A DNA stretch of 64,000 nt from Halococcoides cellulosivorans (lineage in GTDB: Archaea; Halobacteriota; Halobacteria; Halobacteriales; Haloarculaceae). The first letter of the stretch is position 1. Every line of letters begins with the position of its first letter. A program made the translations under genes and the position numbers. The notes beneath the pieces are model-generated. The model was not told the origin of the DNA, ran no database searches, and saw only the letters and a program-made list of their open reading frames with translations. The stretch lies in assembly GCF_003058365.1 (NCBI RefSeq), contig NZ_CP028858.1, positions 806,001 to 870,000 on the forward strand, read 5' to 3'. Shown here piece by piece: positions 18,301 to 27,769 of this stretch.

Positions 18301-21300
18301 CTGCTGAACAACACGCAATCGCCGGCACCGGGCCTCCAGCAGGCGCCACTCTACGCTGGCGGCTCGGGCACTGCGGGCGATCCCTACGAAATCGCCACCT
18401 GGGGGCATCTCAACAACACGCGCGAGAACCTCGACGCGAACTACACCGTCGTCGCCGACCTCAACGAATCGACGACTGGCTACGATTCGGTGGCGAACGG
18501 ATCCGCCAACGGCGGGGCCGGGTTCGCTCCGATCGGCGATTCCAGCACGCCATTTACCGGGACGTTCGACGGCGACGGATACATCATCGCGAACCTGACC
18601 ATCGACCGGTCGAGTGAGAATTTCGTCGGTCTCTTCGGCAACGTGAGCAGTCGTGGAGCGATCGAGAACACCACTCTGGACAGCGTCTCCATCACCGGTG
18701 GGCAAGAGACCGGTGGTCTCGCTGGCCGACTGTACGGCACGGTGAATCGCTCGTCGGTTGACGGCACTGTCGACGGAACCGACTGGGTCGGCGTGGTCGT
18801 CGGCACCAACTACGGAACGGTGACCGACACGTACACGACGGGGTCGGCCACGGTGTCGACCCAGGACGTCGGCGGCCTCGTCGGCTGGAACGACGGAACG
18901 ATCGAGGACTCGTATGCGAATAGCACCGTGACTGGCCCGGCGTCGTATTCTGATTCCGGGACTGGTGGGCTCGTCGGGCAGAACAAGGGGACCGTCGCAC
19001 GATCGTACGCGACGGGTGGTGTGTCCACCGGCGCCGGTGACGTCGGGGGCCTGGTCGGGGTCAGCTCCGGCACGACGACCGATTCGTACTGGGACGTGAA
19101 CACGACCGGTCAGGACAGTTCGGCTGGCGGGACGGCGCTGACGACCGCCGATCTGACCGGCTACTCCGCGCCCCACACCACGGCCCTTGACTTCGCGACC
19201 ACGTGGGCGGTCGTGACCGACGGCGGCACCGCTTCGTACCCGTATCTGCAGGCCAACTCCCAGGCTCCCCGGCCAGGGCTGCGGACGCTGTACGCTGGCG
19301 GTTCGGGCGCAGACGCCACTCCCTACGAGATCACCGACTGGTCCGAACTCGACGCGGTCCGGGAGAATCCCGGCGCGAACTACACCGTCCTCGCCGACCT
19401 CGACGAGACCACGGCGGGCTACGATTCGTTGGCGAACGGATCCGCCAACGGCGGGCAGGGCTTCGACCCGATCGGCACCGACACAGACCGGTTCCTCGGC
19501 ACGTTCGACGGCCAGGGCCACACGATCGCGAATCTGACGATCGACCGGTCGAGCGAGGATTACGTCGGTCTGTTCGGGGCCGTCGGGAAGAGCGGCGAGG
19601 GAACGGTCGTGGACCTCCATCTCGCGGCGGTGAACGTCACCGGTGACCGCTACGTCGGTGGTCTCGCTGGCGGGCACGGACGCGCAGTCCTGACGATCGA
19701 GACCGTTTCTGTCTCCGGGACGGTCGACGGGACCCGGTGGGTCGGCGGCCTCGTCGGTGCCAATCACGGCCTGATCGACACTGCCACTGCGACGGCGACG
19801 GTCGACGGGACGCGGTATATCGGTGGTCTCGTCGGGTCGAACGGCGGGACGGTGACCGCATCCGCAGCGAACGGTTCGGTCGAGGGCTCGACCGAGGTCG
19901 GTGGGCTCCTCGGAGCGAACGGTGGCACGGTGAACGAATCCCACGCGACTGGCCCCGTCACCGCGACCACTAGCGTCGGTGGTCTCGTCGGATCGAACAC
20001 CGGCACGGTGAACACGTCGTACGCGACGGGGACGGTCTCGACGCCGTCGGGGAGTTCGAACCCCATCGATATCGGTGGCCTCGTCGGAACGAGCCCCGGC
20101 GGTCACGTCGAGCGCTCGAACGCGAGCGGACTCCTCGAGGCCCCGAACGCGACGCGCGTCGGTGGCCTCGTCGGATCGACCGTGGCCGAGGGTGGCCCGA
20201 AGACGGTCCTGCTGTCGAACGCGACCGGTGACGTCTCCGGTGGCGACACCGTCGGCGGACTGATCGGGACCAACGAGGGCGATCAGGTCACCGAGAGCTA
20301 CGCGACGGGTGCCGTGACTGCGAGCAACGACACCGCCGGTGGCCTCGTCGGCATGAACACCGACTACGACGGAGCGAGTCTGTACAATGCGACCGTCTCG
20401 GACACCTACGCCACGGGTGCCGTGTCGGCGGGTGGCACGGACGTCGGCGGACTCGTCGGCAACAACACCGTCACGGACGGCGGCGAGAGCGTGATCGACG
20501 ACTCCTACGCCGTCGGGGCCGTCTCCGGGTCAGCGTCCGTCGGCGGCCTCGTCGGCACGAACGATGGGACGGTCGCCAACGCCTACTGGGACACCCAGAC
20601 GACCGAGCAAGACAGCTCTGCCGGTGGCACCGGACTCTCGACGGCGGATCTGAAAGGCTCGGCCGCGTCGGAGAACACGAATCTCGACTTTACGACCACG
20701 TGGGCCGTCATCTCCGGCGACCAGATCTCCTACCCTTATCTGTCGAACAACACCCAGTCACCAGCGCCTGGCCTGGGAGCTCCCCCAACCGAGGAGTCTG
20801 ACGACACTGGGTCCAGTCGGACGGGACCGATCGTCATCGAGGATCCCGGCGACCAGACTGACCGTGGCGACCGTCGCGTCGTCCGGTCGAGGGTGGAACG
20901 TTCGGCTCCGGATGCGGCGTCGGTGACGGTGCCCGACGGATCCGCAGGAGCGACGGTCTCCGTCGACGGGAGCAACGAGACTGGCGAGGTCGAACCGCTC
21001 GCCCGGGCCGGGAACGTCTCGGTCGATGCCCTCGAACTCGACGTCGAGACCGACCGTGATCTCTGGCTGAACGTGACGACCTACGAGAACGACCGACGGC
21101 CGATCCGCGCGAACGGATCGAGTCCCGATTCCGCGTCCGCGGTGAGCGACGCGGCGCGAGCGTTCGAATCCGAGACGGGCACGGTTTCGGCGGGCTACGT
21201 CGAGGTGGCGCACAATCTGAACGAGGGCGACGTCTCAGAGGTCCGATTTAGCTTCACGCTCTCGAAGTCACGCCTCGACGCGCTCGGTGTCGACCGGGAG

Positions 21301-21849
21301 AACGTCACCCTGTATCGACAGGGCCCCGACGGCTGGGCCGACCTGCCGACGGAGTTCGTCGAGACGAGTGGCGACGAACACCGCTTCGCGGCGACGACAC
21401 CCGGCTTCTCGGTGTTCGCGATCGGGACGGGCGCTTCGCAGTTCGAGGTGCGTGACGCCGCACTCGCCGAGTCGACGATCGAGGCCGGCGAAACGGCCGA
21501 CGTCACCGCGACGGTCGAGAACCGCGGCGGGTTCGAGGCATCGACGACGATTCGCGTGACCGCGGACGGTGAGGAAGTCACGAGCGAGTCGATGACGCTC
21601 GACGGTGGCGAATCCACGTCTGTGGCGTTATCCTTCGACCGACCCGAGGGCGAGTACGACGTTGCCGTCGCGAACCAGTCGCTCGGCACACTCGTCGTCG
21701 AGGGCGTGGCGACGGCCGACCCGGACGACGATCCGACACCTGGCGGCGAGGGCCAGGGTGGTCGTCCGCTCCTCCCGATTATCGCGCTCGTCGTGCTCGT
21801 GGCGGTCGCTGTCGCCGTGGTCTACCGTCAGACTGATATCGGTGAGTGA
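15346..21849 (+). CDS. Giant GLUG-repeat surface protein
   Basis: A 2167-residue exported protein. Residues 1-30 form a Sec signal peptide ending in ASAAQ. Residues about 40-1800 are built from five modules, each opening with a xYAGGxGTxxDPYxI-type motif and a long run of GLUG-type repeats (VGGLVG plus Ser/Thr-rich turns such as NTSYATG), expected to form a parallel beta-helix; modules end in a YWDxNTTxQxSSAGGTGL segment. After an Asp/Thr/Gly-rich linker comes a PGF-pre-PGF-type domain (about 1880-2030), a CARDB-like adhesion domain (about 2040-2120) and a C-terminal membrane anchor followed by RQTDIGE. No PGF-CTERM motif is seen. Likely a cell-surface adhesin; GLUG repeats also occur in bacterial IgA-protease-type proteins. 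The ATG at 15346 gives a clean signal peptide. Confidence 0.85.
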   Translation: MTPRSHVLSVVLVVAVVAGGLAVVPAASAAQVDVAASDLPGSGTSSDPYQISNASELQAIEDDMGAHYELVSDIDASGTSEWNSGAGFDPIGNYSNPFTGTFDGNGHEINNLTISRSGQDHVALFGSIENSIVTGVKLENADVTGDFRVGVLIGYTKSGTVSEVTASGTVQGSSYVGGIAGYHNGGEVIASNSTATVVGGDYSGGLVGINFGFVNTSFATGAVDGSQNVGGVIGRNLGTVNTSYATGSVTGTSMVGGLLGSVYGGTQTRSYATGTVSGDSDVGGLIGYFDSGTTSNAYWDVNTTSQSSSAGGTGLTTAEMTGTGADANLAGFDFTTTWDTNAVDTANGYVLPYPTLTANTQDPAPSQTLYAGGAGTGSDPYDIANWTHLDNVRQNLDANYTVVADLDETTYGYDSVANGSANGGQGFAPIGNATTGFKGTFDGNGFTIENLTINRSSQSDVGLIGYADTGGTITNTSLVAVDVTGSGDVGSLVGHASSATVTASNATGAVTGTGSQYTGGLVGYAQYSTVNRSYTAVNVTGQNNVGGLVGTTADEYTVIEQSYATGTVSGDTWVGGLVGVNRGPTNESYAIGTVTGSSDVGGIAGLNYGTMNETYWDVRATGQTTSAGNATGLSSRAMTGPRASTTMAGLNFTATWQTAPDSATNGYVVSYPTLQTNTQSPAPSTTLYAAGDGTESDPYDIANWHHLNNTRENLAGNFTLVANLTETTDGYDSVANTSANGGAGFAPIGYYIDSVDNDPFAGSFEGTGYAISNLTIDRPTESQVGLFGATGTSATITNVTLDAVNVTGDQQVGGLLGDNDGTIDDSDVRGTVTGVFKVGVLAGENAGTVRDSYATGDVSSSNRIVGGLVGYNTGPVTTSYATANVTGTYADDAGGLVGQNDGPVNESYAVGNVSTGGSNVGGLVGSNYATVTDAYWDVNTTGQTTSAGGTGLTTRQLTANTSLAGFEFTNTWSVVNTSAQVSYPYLLNNTQSPAPGLQQAPLYAGGSGTAGDPYEIATWGHLNNTRENLDANYTVVADLNESTTGYDSVANGSANGGAGFAPIGDSSTPFTGTFDGDGYIIANLTIDRSSENFVGLFGNVSSRGAIENTTLDSVSITGGQETGGLAGRLYGTVNRSSVDGTVDGTDWVGVVVGTNYGTVTDTYTTGSATVSTQDVGGLVGWNDGTIEDSYANSTVTGPASYSDSGTGGLVGQNKGTVARSYATGGVSTGAGDVGGLVGVSSGTTTDSYWDVNTTGQDSSAGGTALTTADLTGYSAPHTTALDFATTWAVVTDGGTASYPYLQANSQAPRPGLRTLYAGGSGADATPYEITDWSELDAVRENPGANYTVLADLDETTAGYDSLANGSANGGQGFDPIGTDTDRFLGTFDGQGHTIANLTIDRSSEDYVGLFGAVGKSGEGTVVDLHLAAVNVTGDRYVGGLAGGHGRAVLTIETVSVSGTVDGTRWVGGLVGANHGLIDTATATATVDGTRYIGGLVGSNGGTVTASAANGSVEGSTEVGGLLGANGGTVNESHATGPVTATTSVGGLVGSNTGTVNTSYATGTVSTPSGSSNPIDIGGLVGTSPGGHVERSNASGLLEAPNATRVGGLVGSTVAEGGPKTVLLSNATGDVSGGDTVGGLIGTNEGDQVTESYATGAVTASNDTAGGLVGMNTDYDGASLYNATVSDTYATGAVSAGGTDVGGLVGNNTVTDGGESVIDDSYAVGAVSGSASVGGLVGTNDGTVANAYWDTQTTEQDSSAGGTGLSTADLKGSAASENTNLDFTTTWAVISGDQISYPYLSNNTQSPAPGLGAPPTEESDDTGSSRTGPIVIEDPGDQTDRGDRRVVRSRVERSAPDAASVTVPDGSAGATVSVDGSNETGEVEPLARAGNVSVDALELDVETDRDLWLNVTTYENDRRPIRANGSSPDSASAVSDAARAFESETGTVSAGYVEVAHNLNEGDVSEVRFSFTLSKSRLDALGVDRENVTLYRQGPDGWADLPTEFVETSGDEHRFAATTPGFSVFAIGTGASQFEVRDAALAESTIEAGETADVTATVENRGGFEASTTIRVTADGEEVTSESMTLDGGESTSVALSFDRPEGEYDVAVANQSLGTLVVEGVATADPDDDPTPGGEGQGGRPLLPIIALVVLVAVAVAVVYRQTDIGE
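15466..20757 (+). repeat. Five tandem modules inside the GLUG gene
   Basis: The module-opening codons CT(G/C)TAC occur at 16450, 17404, 18349 and 19288, spaced 954, 945 and 939 bases, and a diverged first module starts near 15466. The DNA of modules 2 to 5 remains alike over long stretches, for example around the segment encoding YDSVANGSANGG. The fifth module is extended by extra GLUG units up to about 20757. Confidence 0.8.
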
Positions 21850-21860
21850 CGACCGGCGCG

Positions 21861-23189
21861 TCACACCAGCACGCGTTCGAGCATCTCGAAGGGGTGGACG
21901 ACTTCGTGGTCGGTGCCGTGGGCCATCTGCATCGCACACGTCGGGCACTCGGTCATCCCGCGGTCGGGGTTGGCAGCCTCGATGTGCTCGAACATCTCCC
22001 GACCGACATCCATCGACGTCTCGTAATGCTCTGCTTTCCAGCCGTAGGTCCCCGAGATGCCCGAACACGAGTCACCCACGTCGACGACCTCGATGCCCTC
22101 GACCGCGTCGAAGACCTCCTCGACCTGCCGGTCGAGGCCCTGATTGCGCGAATGGCAGGGCGCGTGATAGGCCAGGCGCTCGCCATCGAGCGACCCCTCG
22201 ATTTCGGCGGCCAGATCCTCGTGAATTCGCAGGTATTCGAGGGCGTCGTAGGTGTGTGCCGCGACGCGATCGACGCCGTCGAGATCGAACAGATTGGGGT
22301 ACTCCTCCCGGAGCGCGAGCGAACACGACGTGCACGTACAGACGATGTCGTACCCCGCGTCGATCGCCTGGCCCAGACTGTCGACGTTCACCCGGGCGTG
22401 GCGACGGGCGTCGTCCAACCGTCCGTTCGCGAACATCGGCGTCCCCGAGCACTTCTGTCGCGGGACCGTGACCTCGTAGCCCAGCGACTCGTACACCCGA
22501 ACCATCGCCTTGGCGACCCCGGTGGTGTTGAAATTCGAGTAACAGCCGTGGAAGTACGCGACGCGTTTGGCGTCGCCGTCGGAACTCTCCGCCTGCCCTC
22601 CACGCGCCTCCCGCGCTCGCCGTTTCGAGGTGGCTTCGCCACCTCGCTTTTTCCACCAGTCACGGAACGTCTGCGTCGCGAAGTCGGGAAACTCCCGTTC
22701 GCTCGGAATCTTCAGGGTCTTCTCCATCGCCCATCGGACCGCACGATTCCCCATCACCAGGTTCGCCGTCCGGGGAAACCACGACGCCAGACGCGCCGAT
22801 GTCCGGTAGTTGGCGAGGATGCGATTGCGGACCTTCTCGATCGAGAGCGGTTGCTGTTCGCGGACGTACTCGGCGCGAGTCTGGTTGTGGAGCGCCGCGA
22901 ACGGCACGTCCGAGGGACACGCGTCGTCACACCGCAGGCAGTTCGAACAGTCGGTGATCGAGTCGTCGATCGCGTCCTCGTCGGCGTTGAGGCGGCCCTG
23001 TTCGGGCCCCTGGAACTTCGGGCCGGGAAAGTCGTCGTCGACGGCGGCGACCGGACACTCGGCGTCGCAGGCCCCGACTTTCGTACACGCGTCGGTCGAG
23101 AGCCGGCGATCCTGAGTGCGTTCGCGATGCGGTGTGCTGTCGTCGTTCGGCCGGTCCCCGGGCCGACCAGCATCGTCCGCGTCGCTCAT
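21861..23189 (-). CDS. glpC: Anaerobic glycerol-3-phosphate dehydrogenase subunit C
   Basis: The iron-sulfur membrane-linked subunit that passes electrons from GlpAB to the quinone pool. The 442-residue protein has a ferredoxin-like N-terminal part with two cysteine sets (a CTKVGACDAECP and a CSNCLRCDDACP motif) and two CCG-type domains with FHGCYSN...CSGTP and HAPCHSR...CSGISGTYGWK. Its ATG overlaps the glpB stop by 4 bases. Residues about 181-200 contain a Gly/Arg/Ser-rich stretch encoded by a 21-bp palindrome that looks like an insertion between domains. A low-probability alternative is a related heterodisulfide reductase-type subunit, but the operon settles it. Confidence 0.92.
   Translation of the reverse strand: MSDADDAGRPGDRPNDDSTPHRERTQDRRLSTDACTKVGACDAECPVAAVDDDFPGPKFQGPEQGRLNADEDAIDDSITDCSNCLRCDDACPSDVPFAALHNQTRAEYVREQQPLSIEKVRNRILANYRTSARLASWFPRTANLVMGNRAVRWAMEKTLKIPSEREFPDFATQTFRDWWKKRGGEATSKRRAREARGGQAESSDGDAKRVAYFHGCYSNFNTTGVAKAMVRVYESLGYEVTVPRQKCSGTPMFANGRLDDARRHARVNVDSLGQAIDAGYDIVCTCTSCSLALREEYPNLFDLDGVDRVAAHTYDALEYLRIHEDLAAEIEGSLDGERLAYHAPCHSRNQGLDRQVEEVFDAVEGIEVVDVGDSCSGISGTYGWKAEHYETSMDVGREMFEHIEAANPDRGMTECPTCAMQMAHGTDHEVVHPFEMLERVLV
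22626..22646 (-). repeat. Perfect palindrome inside glpC
   Basis: A 9-bp stem with a 3-nt loop (22626-22634/22638-22646), read CGAGGTGGC, GAA, GCCACCTCG on the coding strand and followed by AAACGGCG. Hairpin IV of the tRNA-Pro element has the same layout (CGAGGCGGC, AGA, GCCGCCTCG), with one compensated base pair. It encodes Gly/Arg/Glu/Ala/Ser residues in a variable linker. Confidence 0.65.
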
Positions 23190-24448
23190 GCGAGCACCTC
23201 CCGGGCAGCGGCCGTTCCGGCAGCGTACCCCGTCGCGATCGAGACGCCACTACCCGAGAGCTCGGCGGCTGGGTCGAAGCCCCCGAGCACCGACCCCGCG
23301 GCCCGGAGGGTGTCGTACTCGGGCGTTCCCGACCGATCGAGCGGGCGAAGTCGATCGTCGACGGTCACGCCCGCCCGCGCGAAGGCGTGGTCGCCGAACG
23401 GGTCGGCCGCGGCCCAGGTCGGATCGTCGGGCTGGGCGACGTGACAGTCGAAAATCGACTCGCAGAGACGTCCGTCGTCGGTGATCCCACCGCCGGCGAC
23501 TCCGCCCGTCGCGAGCACGACCTCGTCGGCGGCGTACGGAATCCGCTGGCCCGATCGATCGACGGAGACCCGGTCGATCGATCCACGCGTTGCGTCGAAA
23601 TCGACCACTGGACGACCGGTCTCGACCCGGGCACCGGCGGCCTCGACCGCTGCGTAGAGTCGTCGCTCCAGGCGGCGGCCGAGCACGCTCGGCGGGCCCA
23701 TCGGCACCTCGAAGACCGTCGCGTCGAGGCGGTCTTCGAGGGTCGCGCGCACCGCCGCGGCCTCGTCGATCCCGAGCACGGCGGGCAGGCCGATTCGCTC
23801 GGCGTCGCCGACGTGGGGCGCGATCGCGTCGGCGAGTGCGGCCCGAATGGAGCGCCCCTCGACGCGCTCGTTGCGATCGAGCAGGTGGGCGAACCGCCGC
23901 GCCGTCGGGTCGTCTCGGACCACGACGGGGAATGCGACGGTCGCGGCCCGCGCGTCGAACGCACACGATCGCGTGACGCTCGCGGCGACCGTCTCCGCGT
24001 CGAACGCCGTCTCCCGCTCGAACCCGACGAACAGTGTCGCGCGGTCGTCGCTGGCCAGCCCCGGCGCGACGCTCGCGGGGTAGCGTGCGGTCGGCTTGCA
24101 TTCGCCGCCGTAGGTGACGACGAGCGCGTTCCGATCGGTGTGACCTCCGCAGTACGCCCCGCCGAGCGCGTCGTCGATCATCGCGAGGCCGCTTCGAACG
24201 GCTGATTCGCCCACTATCGAATACGGGTGCTCGGCGGGGAGGTCCTCCATCGCCGCGAATGGATCGACGACCGGTTCGTCGCTCTCGGGGAGCGACCCCA
24301 GCACGTCGAGCAGGCCGCTCGCGTGATGCAGCGTGGTCTCGGCGGCGCTCACGAGGCGCACGTCGACGCCCTCCCGCGCAGCGGCGAGCGTCGCGGTGAG
24401 CCCCGAAATCCCGCCGCCGATCACCAGGACCTGCTGGTCAATCGCCAT
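23186..24448 (-). CDS. glpB: Anaerobic glycerol-3-phosphate dehydrogenase subunit B
   Basis: FAD/FMN-containing subunit of the GlpABC complex that oxidises sn-glycerol 3-phosphate to dihydroxyacetone phosphate. The 420-residue protein opens with a Rossmann motif [15 protein letters not shown] (residues 9-23) and has a second dinucleotide-type motif near the C-terminus ([10 protein letters not shown] and TGYAAGTAA), the usual layout of GlpB. It overlaps glpA by 11 bases and glpC by 4, so the three are one operon with coupled translation. Confidence 0.92.
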   Translation of the reverse strand: MAIDQQVLVIGGGISGLTATLAAAREGVDVRLVSAAETTLHHASGLLDVLGSLPESDEPVVDPFAAMEDLPAEHPYSIVGESAVRSGLAMIDDALGGAYCGGHTDRNALVVTYGGECKPTARYPASVAPGLASDDRATLFVGFERETAFDAETVAASVTRSCAFDARAATVAFPVVVRDDPTARRFAHLLDRNERVEGRSIRAALADAIAPHVGDAERIGLPAVLGIDEAAAVRATLEDRLDATVFEVPMGPPSVLGRRLERRLYAAVEAAGARVETGRPVVDFDATRGSIDRVSVDRSGQRIPYAADEVVLATGGVAGGGITDDGRLCESIFDCHVAQPDDPTWAAADPFGDHAFARAGVTVDDRLRPLDRSGTPEYDTLRAAGSVLGGFDPAAELSGSGVSIATGYAAGTAAAREVLA

Positions 24449-26150
24449 CCTGGCCCTCCCGGTCGTGGTCGTTCGTCGGCGGCCCTCCTATTGTGTCGGG
24501 CGGACCGGCGTCGAAGGCGTCGAACGCTGTCGATCCCGTCTCGATCGGATCGCCGTCGTGGTGCATCGTCATGGCGTGCATGGCGTAGGTGATCGCGGCC
24601 TGTTCAAGCTGTTCGCCACGGAGTTCGTGGCGCTGGCCCGCCCAGCGCTCGTCGCGAAACGCCGCGAGCGCATCGCGAGCGCGGTCTGGGCCGGTCGTGC
24701 GGGCGAGTTCGCTCGCGAGGCGGTGTCCACAGAACCCGCCCTGGCAGGTGCCCATGCCTGCCCGGGTGCGGATCCGGACGGCGTCGAGGTCTGGGGCCTG
24801 CTCGATGGCGTCGCGGACTTCCGCGCGCGTGACGGCCTCACAGGAACAGACCACGGGATTGGGGCCGTCGGTGTCGAGCACGGCCTCGGTTCGGGAGCCC
24901 AGGCGCTCGGCGCTCCGGCGGGCGACCGGCGAGCGCAACTCGAACCGTTCCATCGCTCGATCGAGGTCTGCCGGGTGCTCGCTGCCCGGGAGCGCTCGCT
25001 CGGCGGTTCGGCACGCGGCACCGATCCCAAAGCGGTCCGCGAGGTGGTCGACGACCGCTTCGGCCATCAGCCGATAGGTCGTCAGCTTTCCGCCGACGAT
25101 CGTCGTCAGGCCCGGACGGCCCTCATCGGCGTGATCGAGTACCGAAAAGCCCCGCGAGACGTCACTCGGGTCCTCGGCCGCCGCGGACTCGCCGTCCACC
25201 GGCCCGTCGCTCGGTTCGTACAGCGGGCGAACGCCCCAGAACGATCGGAGCATGCGCGCCGATTCGAGCGCGGGGACGAGTTCGCTCAACTCCTCGACCA
25301 GCAGATCGCGCTCCCAGCGCTCTTCGGCGTAGTCGTCGGGGTCAGCGACGCGTTCGTCGGTCGTCCCCAGGATTGCGGTCGTCTCGTGGGGCACGAGGAT
25401 GTCCGCGTCACCCTTGGGCCGACAGCGGTTGATCACCGTGTCCACAGGGCGGACGTTCGTCACCGTCATCGCGCCCTTCGAGGGCGTGACCGGCACGTCA
25501 ACGCCCGCCCGTGCGGCGAGGTCGCCGGCCCACGCGCCGGTCGCGTTGACGACGTGGTCGGCCCGGATCGTCGCCGTCCCCGGACCGTCGCGATCGACGC
25601 GCGCGCCGACGACGCGGCTGTCCTCGACGATCAGATCGGTCACGGGGGTGTGGGTCTCGATCCGGGCGCCGTGGGCCTCGGCGCTCACGGCGTTCGCGAC
25701 ACACAGCCGGAACGGATCGATCGCGGCGTCGGGCACGGCGAGCGCACGCGCAACGTCGTCCGCGAGTTCGGGTTCGCGCTGACGGGCCTCCCGGCCCGTG
25801 AGTTCGGTCGCCGGAATGTCACACGCGTCGAGGCCCGCGCGCTTGCGCTCGAAATACGCGTCGTCGTCTTCGGGCCGAGCCACGAACAGGCCATGGGTGT
25901 CCTCGATACAGTGGTCGGCGATCGATCGGAGCACGCGATTCTCGGCGATGCACTCGCGGGCGCTCTCGCGGTCGCTGACGGCGTATCGGCCCCCGCTGTG
26001 CAACAGGCCGTGCATCCGGCCCGAGGTGCCAGCGGTCAGCGTGCCGCGTTCGAGGAGTGTGACCTCGAACCCCCGCATCGCCGCGTCGCGAGCGATCCCG
26101 GTCCCCGTCGATCCCCCGCCGACGACGAGGACGTGCGGTGGCGATGGCAT
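24438..26150 (-). CDS. glpA: Anaerobic glycerol-3-phosphate dehydrogenase subunit A
   Basis: Catalytic FAD subunit of glycerol-3-phosphate dehydrogenase and first gene of the glpABC operon; haloarchaea use it to grow on glycerol. The 570-residue protein has the FAD motif [16 protein letters not shown] (residues 8-23), the DAO-type substrate domain ([14 protein letters not shown], about 43-56) and a C-terminal BFD-like [2Fe-2S] domain with CSCEAVT and [10 protein letters not shown] (about 430-475). Upstream DNA (26151-26299) contains a repeated TTCGGGC before the start that might be a regulator site. No glycerol kinase or facilitator gene is in the window. Confidence 0.94.
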   Translation of the reverse strand: MPSPPHVLVVGGGSTGTGIARDAAMRGFEVTLLERGTLTAGTSGRMHGLLHSGGRYAVSDRESARECIAENRVLRSIADHCIEDTHGLFVARPEDDDAYFERKRAGLDACDIPATELTGREARQREPELADDVARALAVPDAAIDPFRLCVANAVSAEAHGARIETHTPVTDLIVEDSRVVGARVDRDGPGTATIRADHVVNATGAWAGDLAARAGVDVPVTPSKGAMTVTNVRPVDTVINRCRPKGDADILVPHETTAILGTTDERVADPDDYAEERWERDLLVEELSELVPALESARMLRSFWGVRPLYEPSDGPVDGESAAAEDPSDVSRGFSVLDHADEGRPGLTTIVGGKLTTYRLMAEAVVDHLADRFGIGAACRTAERALPGSEHPADLDRAMERFELRSPVARRSAERLGSRTEAVLDTDGPNPVVCSCEAVTRAEVRDAIEQAPDLDAVRIRTRAGMGTCQGGFCGHRLASELARTTGPDRARDALAAFRDERWAGQRHELRGEQLEQAAITYAMHAMTMHHDGDPIETGSTAFDAFDAGPPDTIGGPPTNDHDREGQDGD

Positions 26151-26299
26151 CGAAACACCGCCCGAAATGGCCCGAACGCACTTGACCGTTTCTCGCCGTC
26201 GGCGGTGGTTCGGAGCGGCTCCGCGAGGCAGGGCTTTTCAGGGACTCGATGCCAGCACTCCCTCGTTTCGGTGGCACTCGCGACTGTCGTGATTCGGCG

Positions 26300-27637
26300 T
26301 CACTCGAAGGCGTACAGGGAGTCTCCGCTCGCGATGACGACCGAATCGTCGGTCACGACCGGGTGTCGGAGGTGGCCCGGCAACGACCACGGCCCGTACT
26401 GCTCGCCAGTCTCCCGATCGAAAGCGTACAGACGGGCGTCGTCCGGGTCGCGGTCTTTGGGAGTGGGGAGCGGACTCAGTGGGCCTTGAGCGCCGACGAA
26501 GACACATTTGTCGCCGAGGGCCGGTGCCGTCCAGTAGACGGCGAACTGATCCGGCGTGACGCTCCACAGTTCCTCGCCACTCGCAAGGTCGTAAGCGCCG
26601 AACCGTCCCTCGCTGAACCCCGCGAAGACGGTTCCGTCGTGGATCGCTGGCGTGTAGGTGGCTTCGAGGTATGTTAGGTCCTCTCCGTAATCCCTTGTCG
26701 AGATCGTCCATCGGCGCTCTCCCGAGTCGATATCGACGCCAACGAGTCCACTGCTCGTCGCGACTGCCGCGACGCCGTCGGCGACGGCGGGTGCCAGTAG
26801 ACGATCGTTGGCGTATGTTTGGTCCGTCTCCGGGAACGGGACCCGCCACTCGACGGTTCGGTCTTCCAGATCCAGCGCGACCAGTTCGGAAGCCTCGTCG
26901 AACAGTACCCGGTCGTCCACGACGCGTGGCGGTTCCATCCCGAGGGACCCGACCTCTGGCCACTTCCGCCAGCACTCGTCGCCGCTCTCGATCCCGTAAC
27001 ACCGGACGACCGAATCGAGGCCATCCGAATCTTTGTCCACAATGTAGATCTGGCCGCCCGAGACCGCTGGTGTCGACTTAACCGGTACCGGCACCTCTTC
27101 ATCGTGATGGAGGAGTGTACTCGTACGGGCCTCCCAGACGGTGTTTCCAGTCGTCGGGTCGATACTGAGGAGTCGGGACTTCGAGGTTCCAGCGTACAAC
27201 CGCCCGTCGACGAGCACGGCTTCGGTCGTGATCTCGTGGCCAGGCGTGACTTGCGCGGCGTGCTGTGTCCCATCCGCCGCATCGATGGCTTCGACGCCGC
27301 GCTCGCCAGCAATGAAGACGACGCCGCCAGCGGCCGACAGGTACCGATCGTCGCCGCCCGAGCGCACTGCCGTGTCCCACGCTGGCTCCACGGCGGGCCC
27401 TGGTCCGGTGACACCGGCCGCGCGACCCTGGTTGGTGACGGACCCGCGGAACGTGTCCCACCCGTCGAGAGCGCCGTCGGCCGGTAAGTCGATCGCTAGC
27501 GTTTCGGTGGGCTCGTCGTCGGTCGTCGTGGTCGGCGTCGTCTCTCGGATCACCTGGCAGCCGGACAGGCCGGCGGTGATCGCAGCGAGCAGCGTTCGAC
27601 GGCGCATCGACCCAACCGAGGGCGCCCCGCTACTCAT
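26300..27637 (-). CDS. PQQ-type beta-propeller lipoprotein, paralogue 1
   Basis: A 445-residue exported lipoprotein with a twin-arginine-like n-region (MRRRTLLAA), hydrophobic core and lipobox LSGC around residue 27, then a Thr-rich linker and a PQQ/WD-like beta-propeller (repeats such as GTVFAGFSEGRFGAYDLASG). Propellers of this kind bind ligands or other proteins; no active site is evident. It is the downstream member of a tandem duplication with 27770-29104: residues 1-170 and the last 50 are almost identical in the pair, while the middle has diverged. The start was chosen to match its paralogue; the in-frame ATG at 27607 is possible. Confidence 0.75.
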   Translation of the reverse strand: MSSGAPSVGSMRRRTLLAAITAGLSGCQVIRETTPTTTTDDEPTETLAIDLPADGALDGWDTFRGSVTNQGRAAGVTGPGPAVEPAWDTAVRSGGDDRYLSAAGGVVFIAGERGVEAIDAADGTQHAAQVTPGHEITTEAVLVDGRLYAGTSKSRLLSIDPTTGNTVWEARTSTLLHHDEEVPVPVKSTPAVSGGQIYIVDKDSDGLDSVVRCYGIESGDECWRKWPEVGSLGMEPPRVVDDRVLFDEASELVALDLEDRTVEWRVPFPETDQTYANDRLLAPAVADGVAAVATSSGLVGVDIDSGERRWTISTRDYGEDLTYLEATYTPAIHDGTVFAGFSEGRFGAYDLASGEELWSVTPDQFAVYWTAPALGDKCVFVGAQGPLSPLPTPKDRDPDDARLYAFDRETGEQYGPWSLPGHLRHPVVTDDSVVIASGDSLYAFE

Positions 27638-27769
27638 GGGTTGGTAATTCACATTGGGTGTCTGTGCCGTGCTATTCGTTGTGGCCCCAACTATTCTCTT
27701 CATCGCAGAGAATGGCCTGCTTCGTCCTGCCGTTCGGAAGGGGTGGCCGAACTGTAGTCGCTCGCTCAG

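Noticed and set aside
18064-20106. 680-codon open frame on the minus strand inside the GLUG gene
   Set aside because: High GC and the repeat structure keep the antisense frame open. It is Arg/Val-rich and has no start context; the plus strand carries the GLUG repeats and a signal peptide.
24333-26489. 718-codon open frame on the plus strand opposite glpA
   Set aside because: It is the antisense shadow of glpA; the reverse strand has the full FAD and [2Fe-2S] motifs and the operon overlap with glpB. The plus-strand peptide is basic and shows no known motif.
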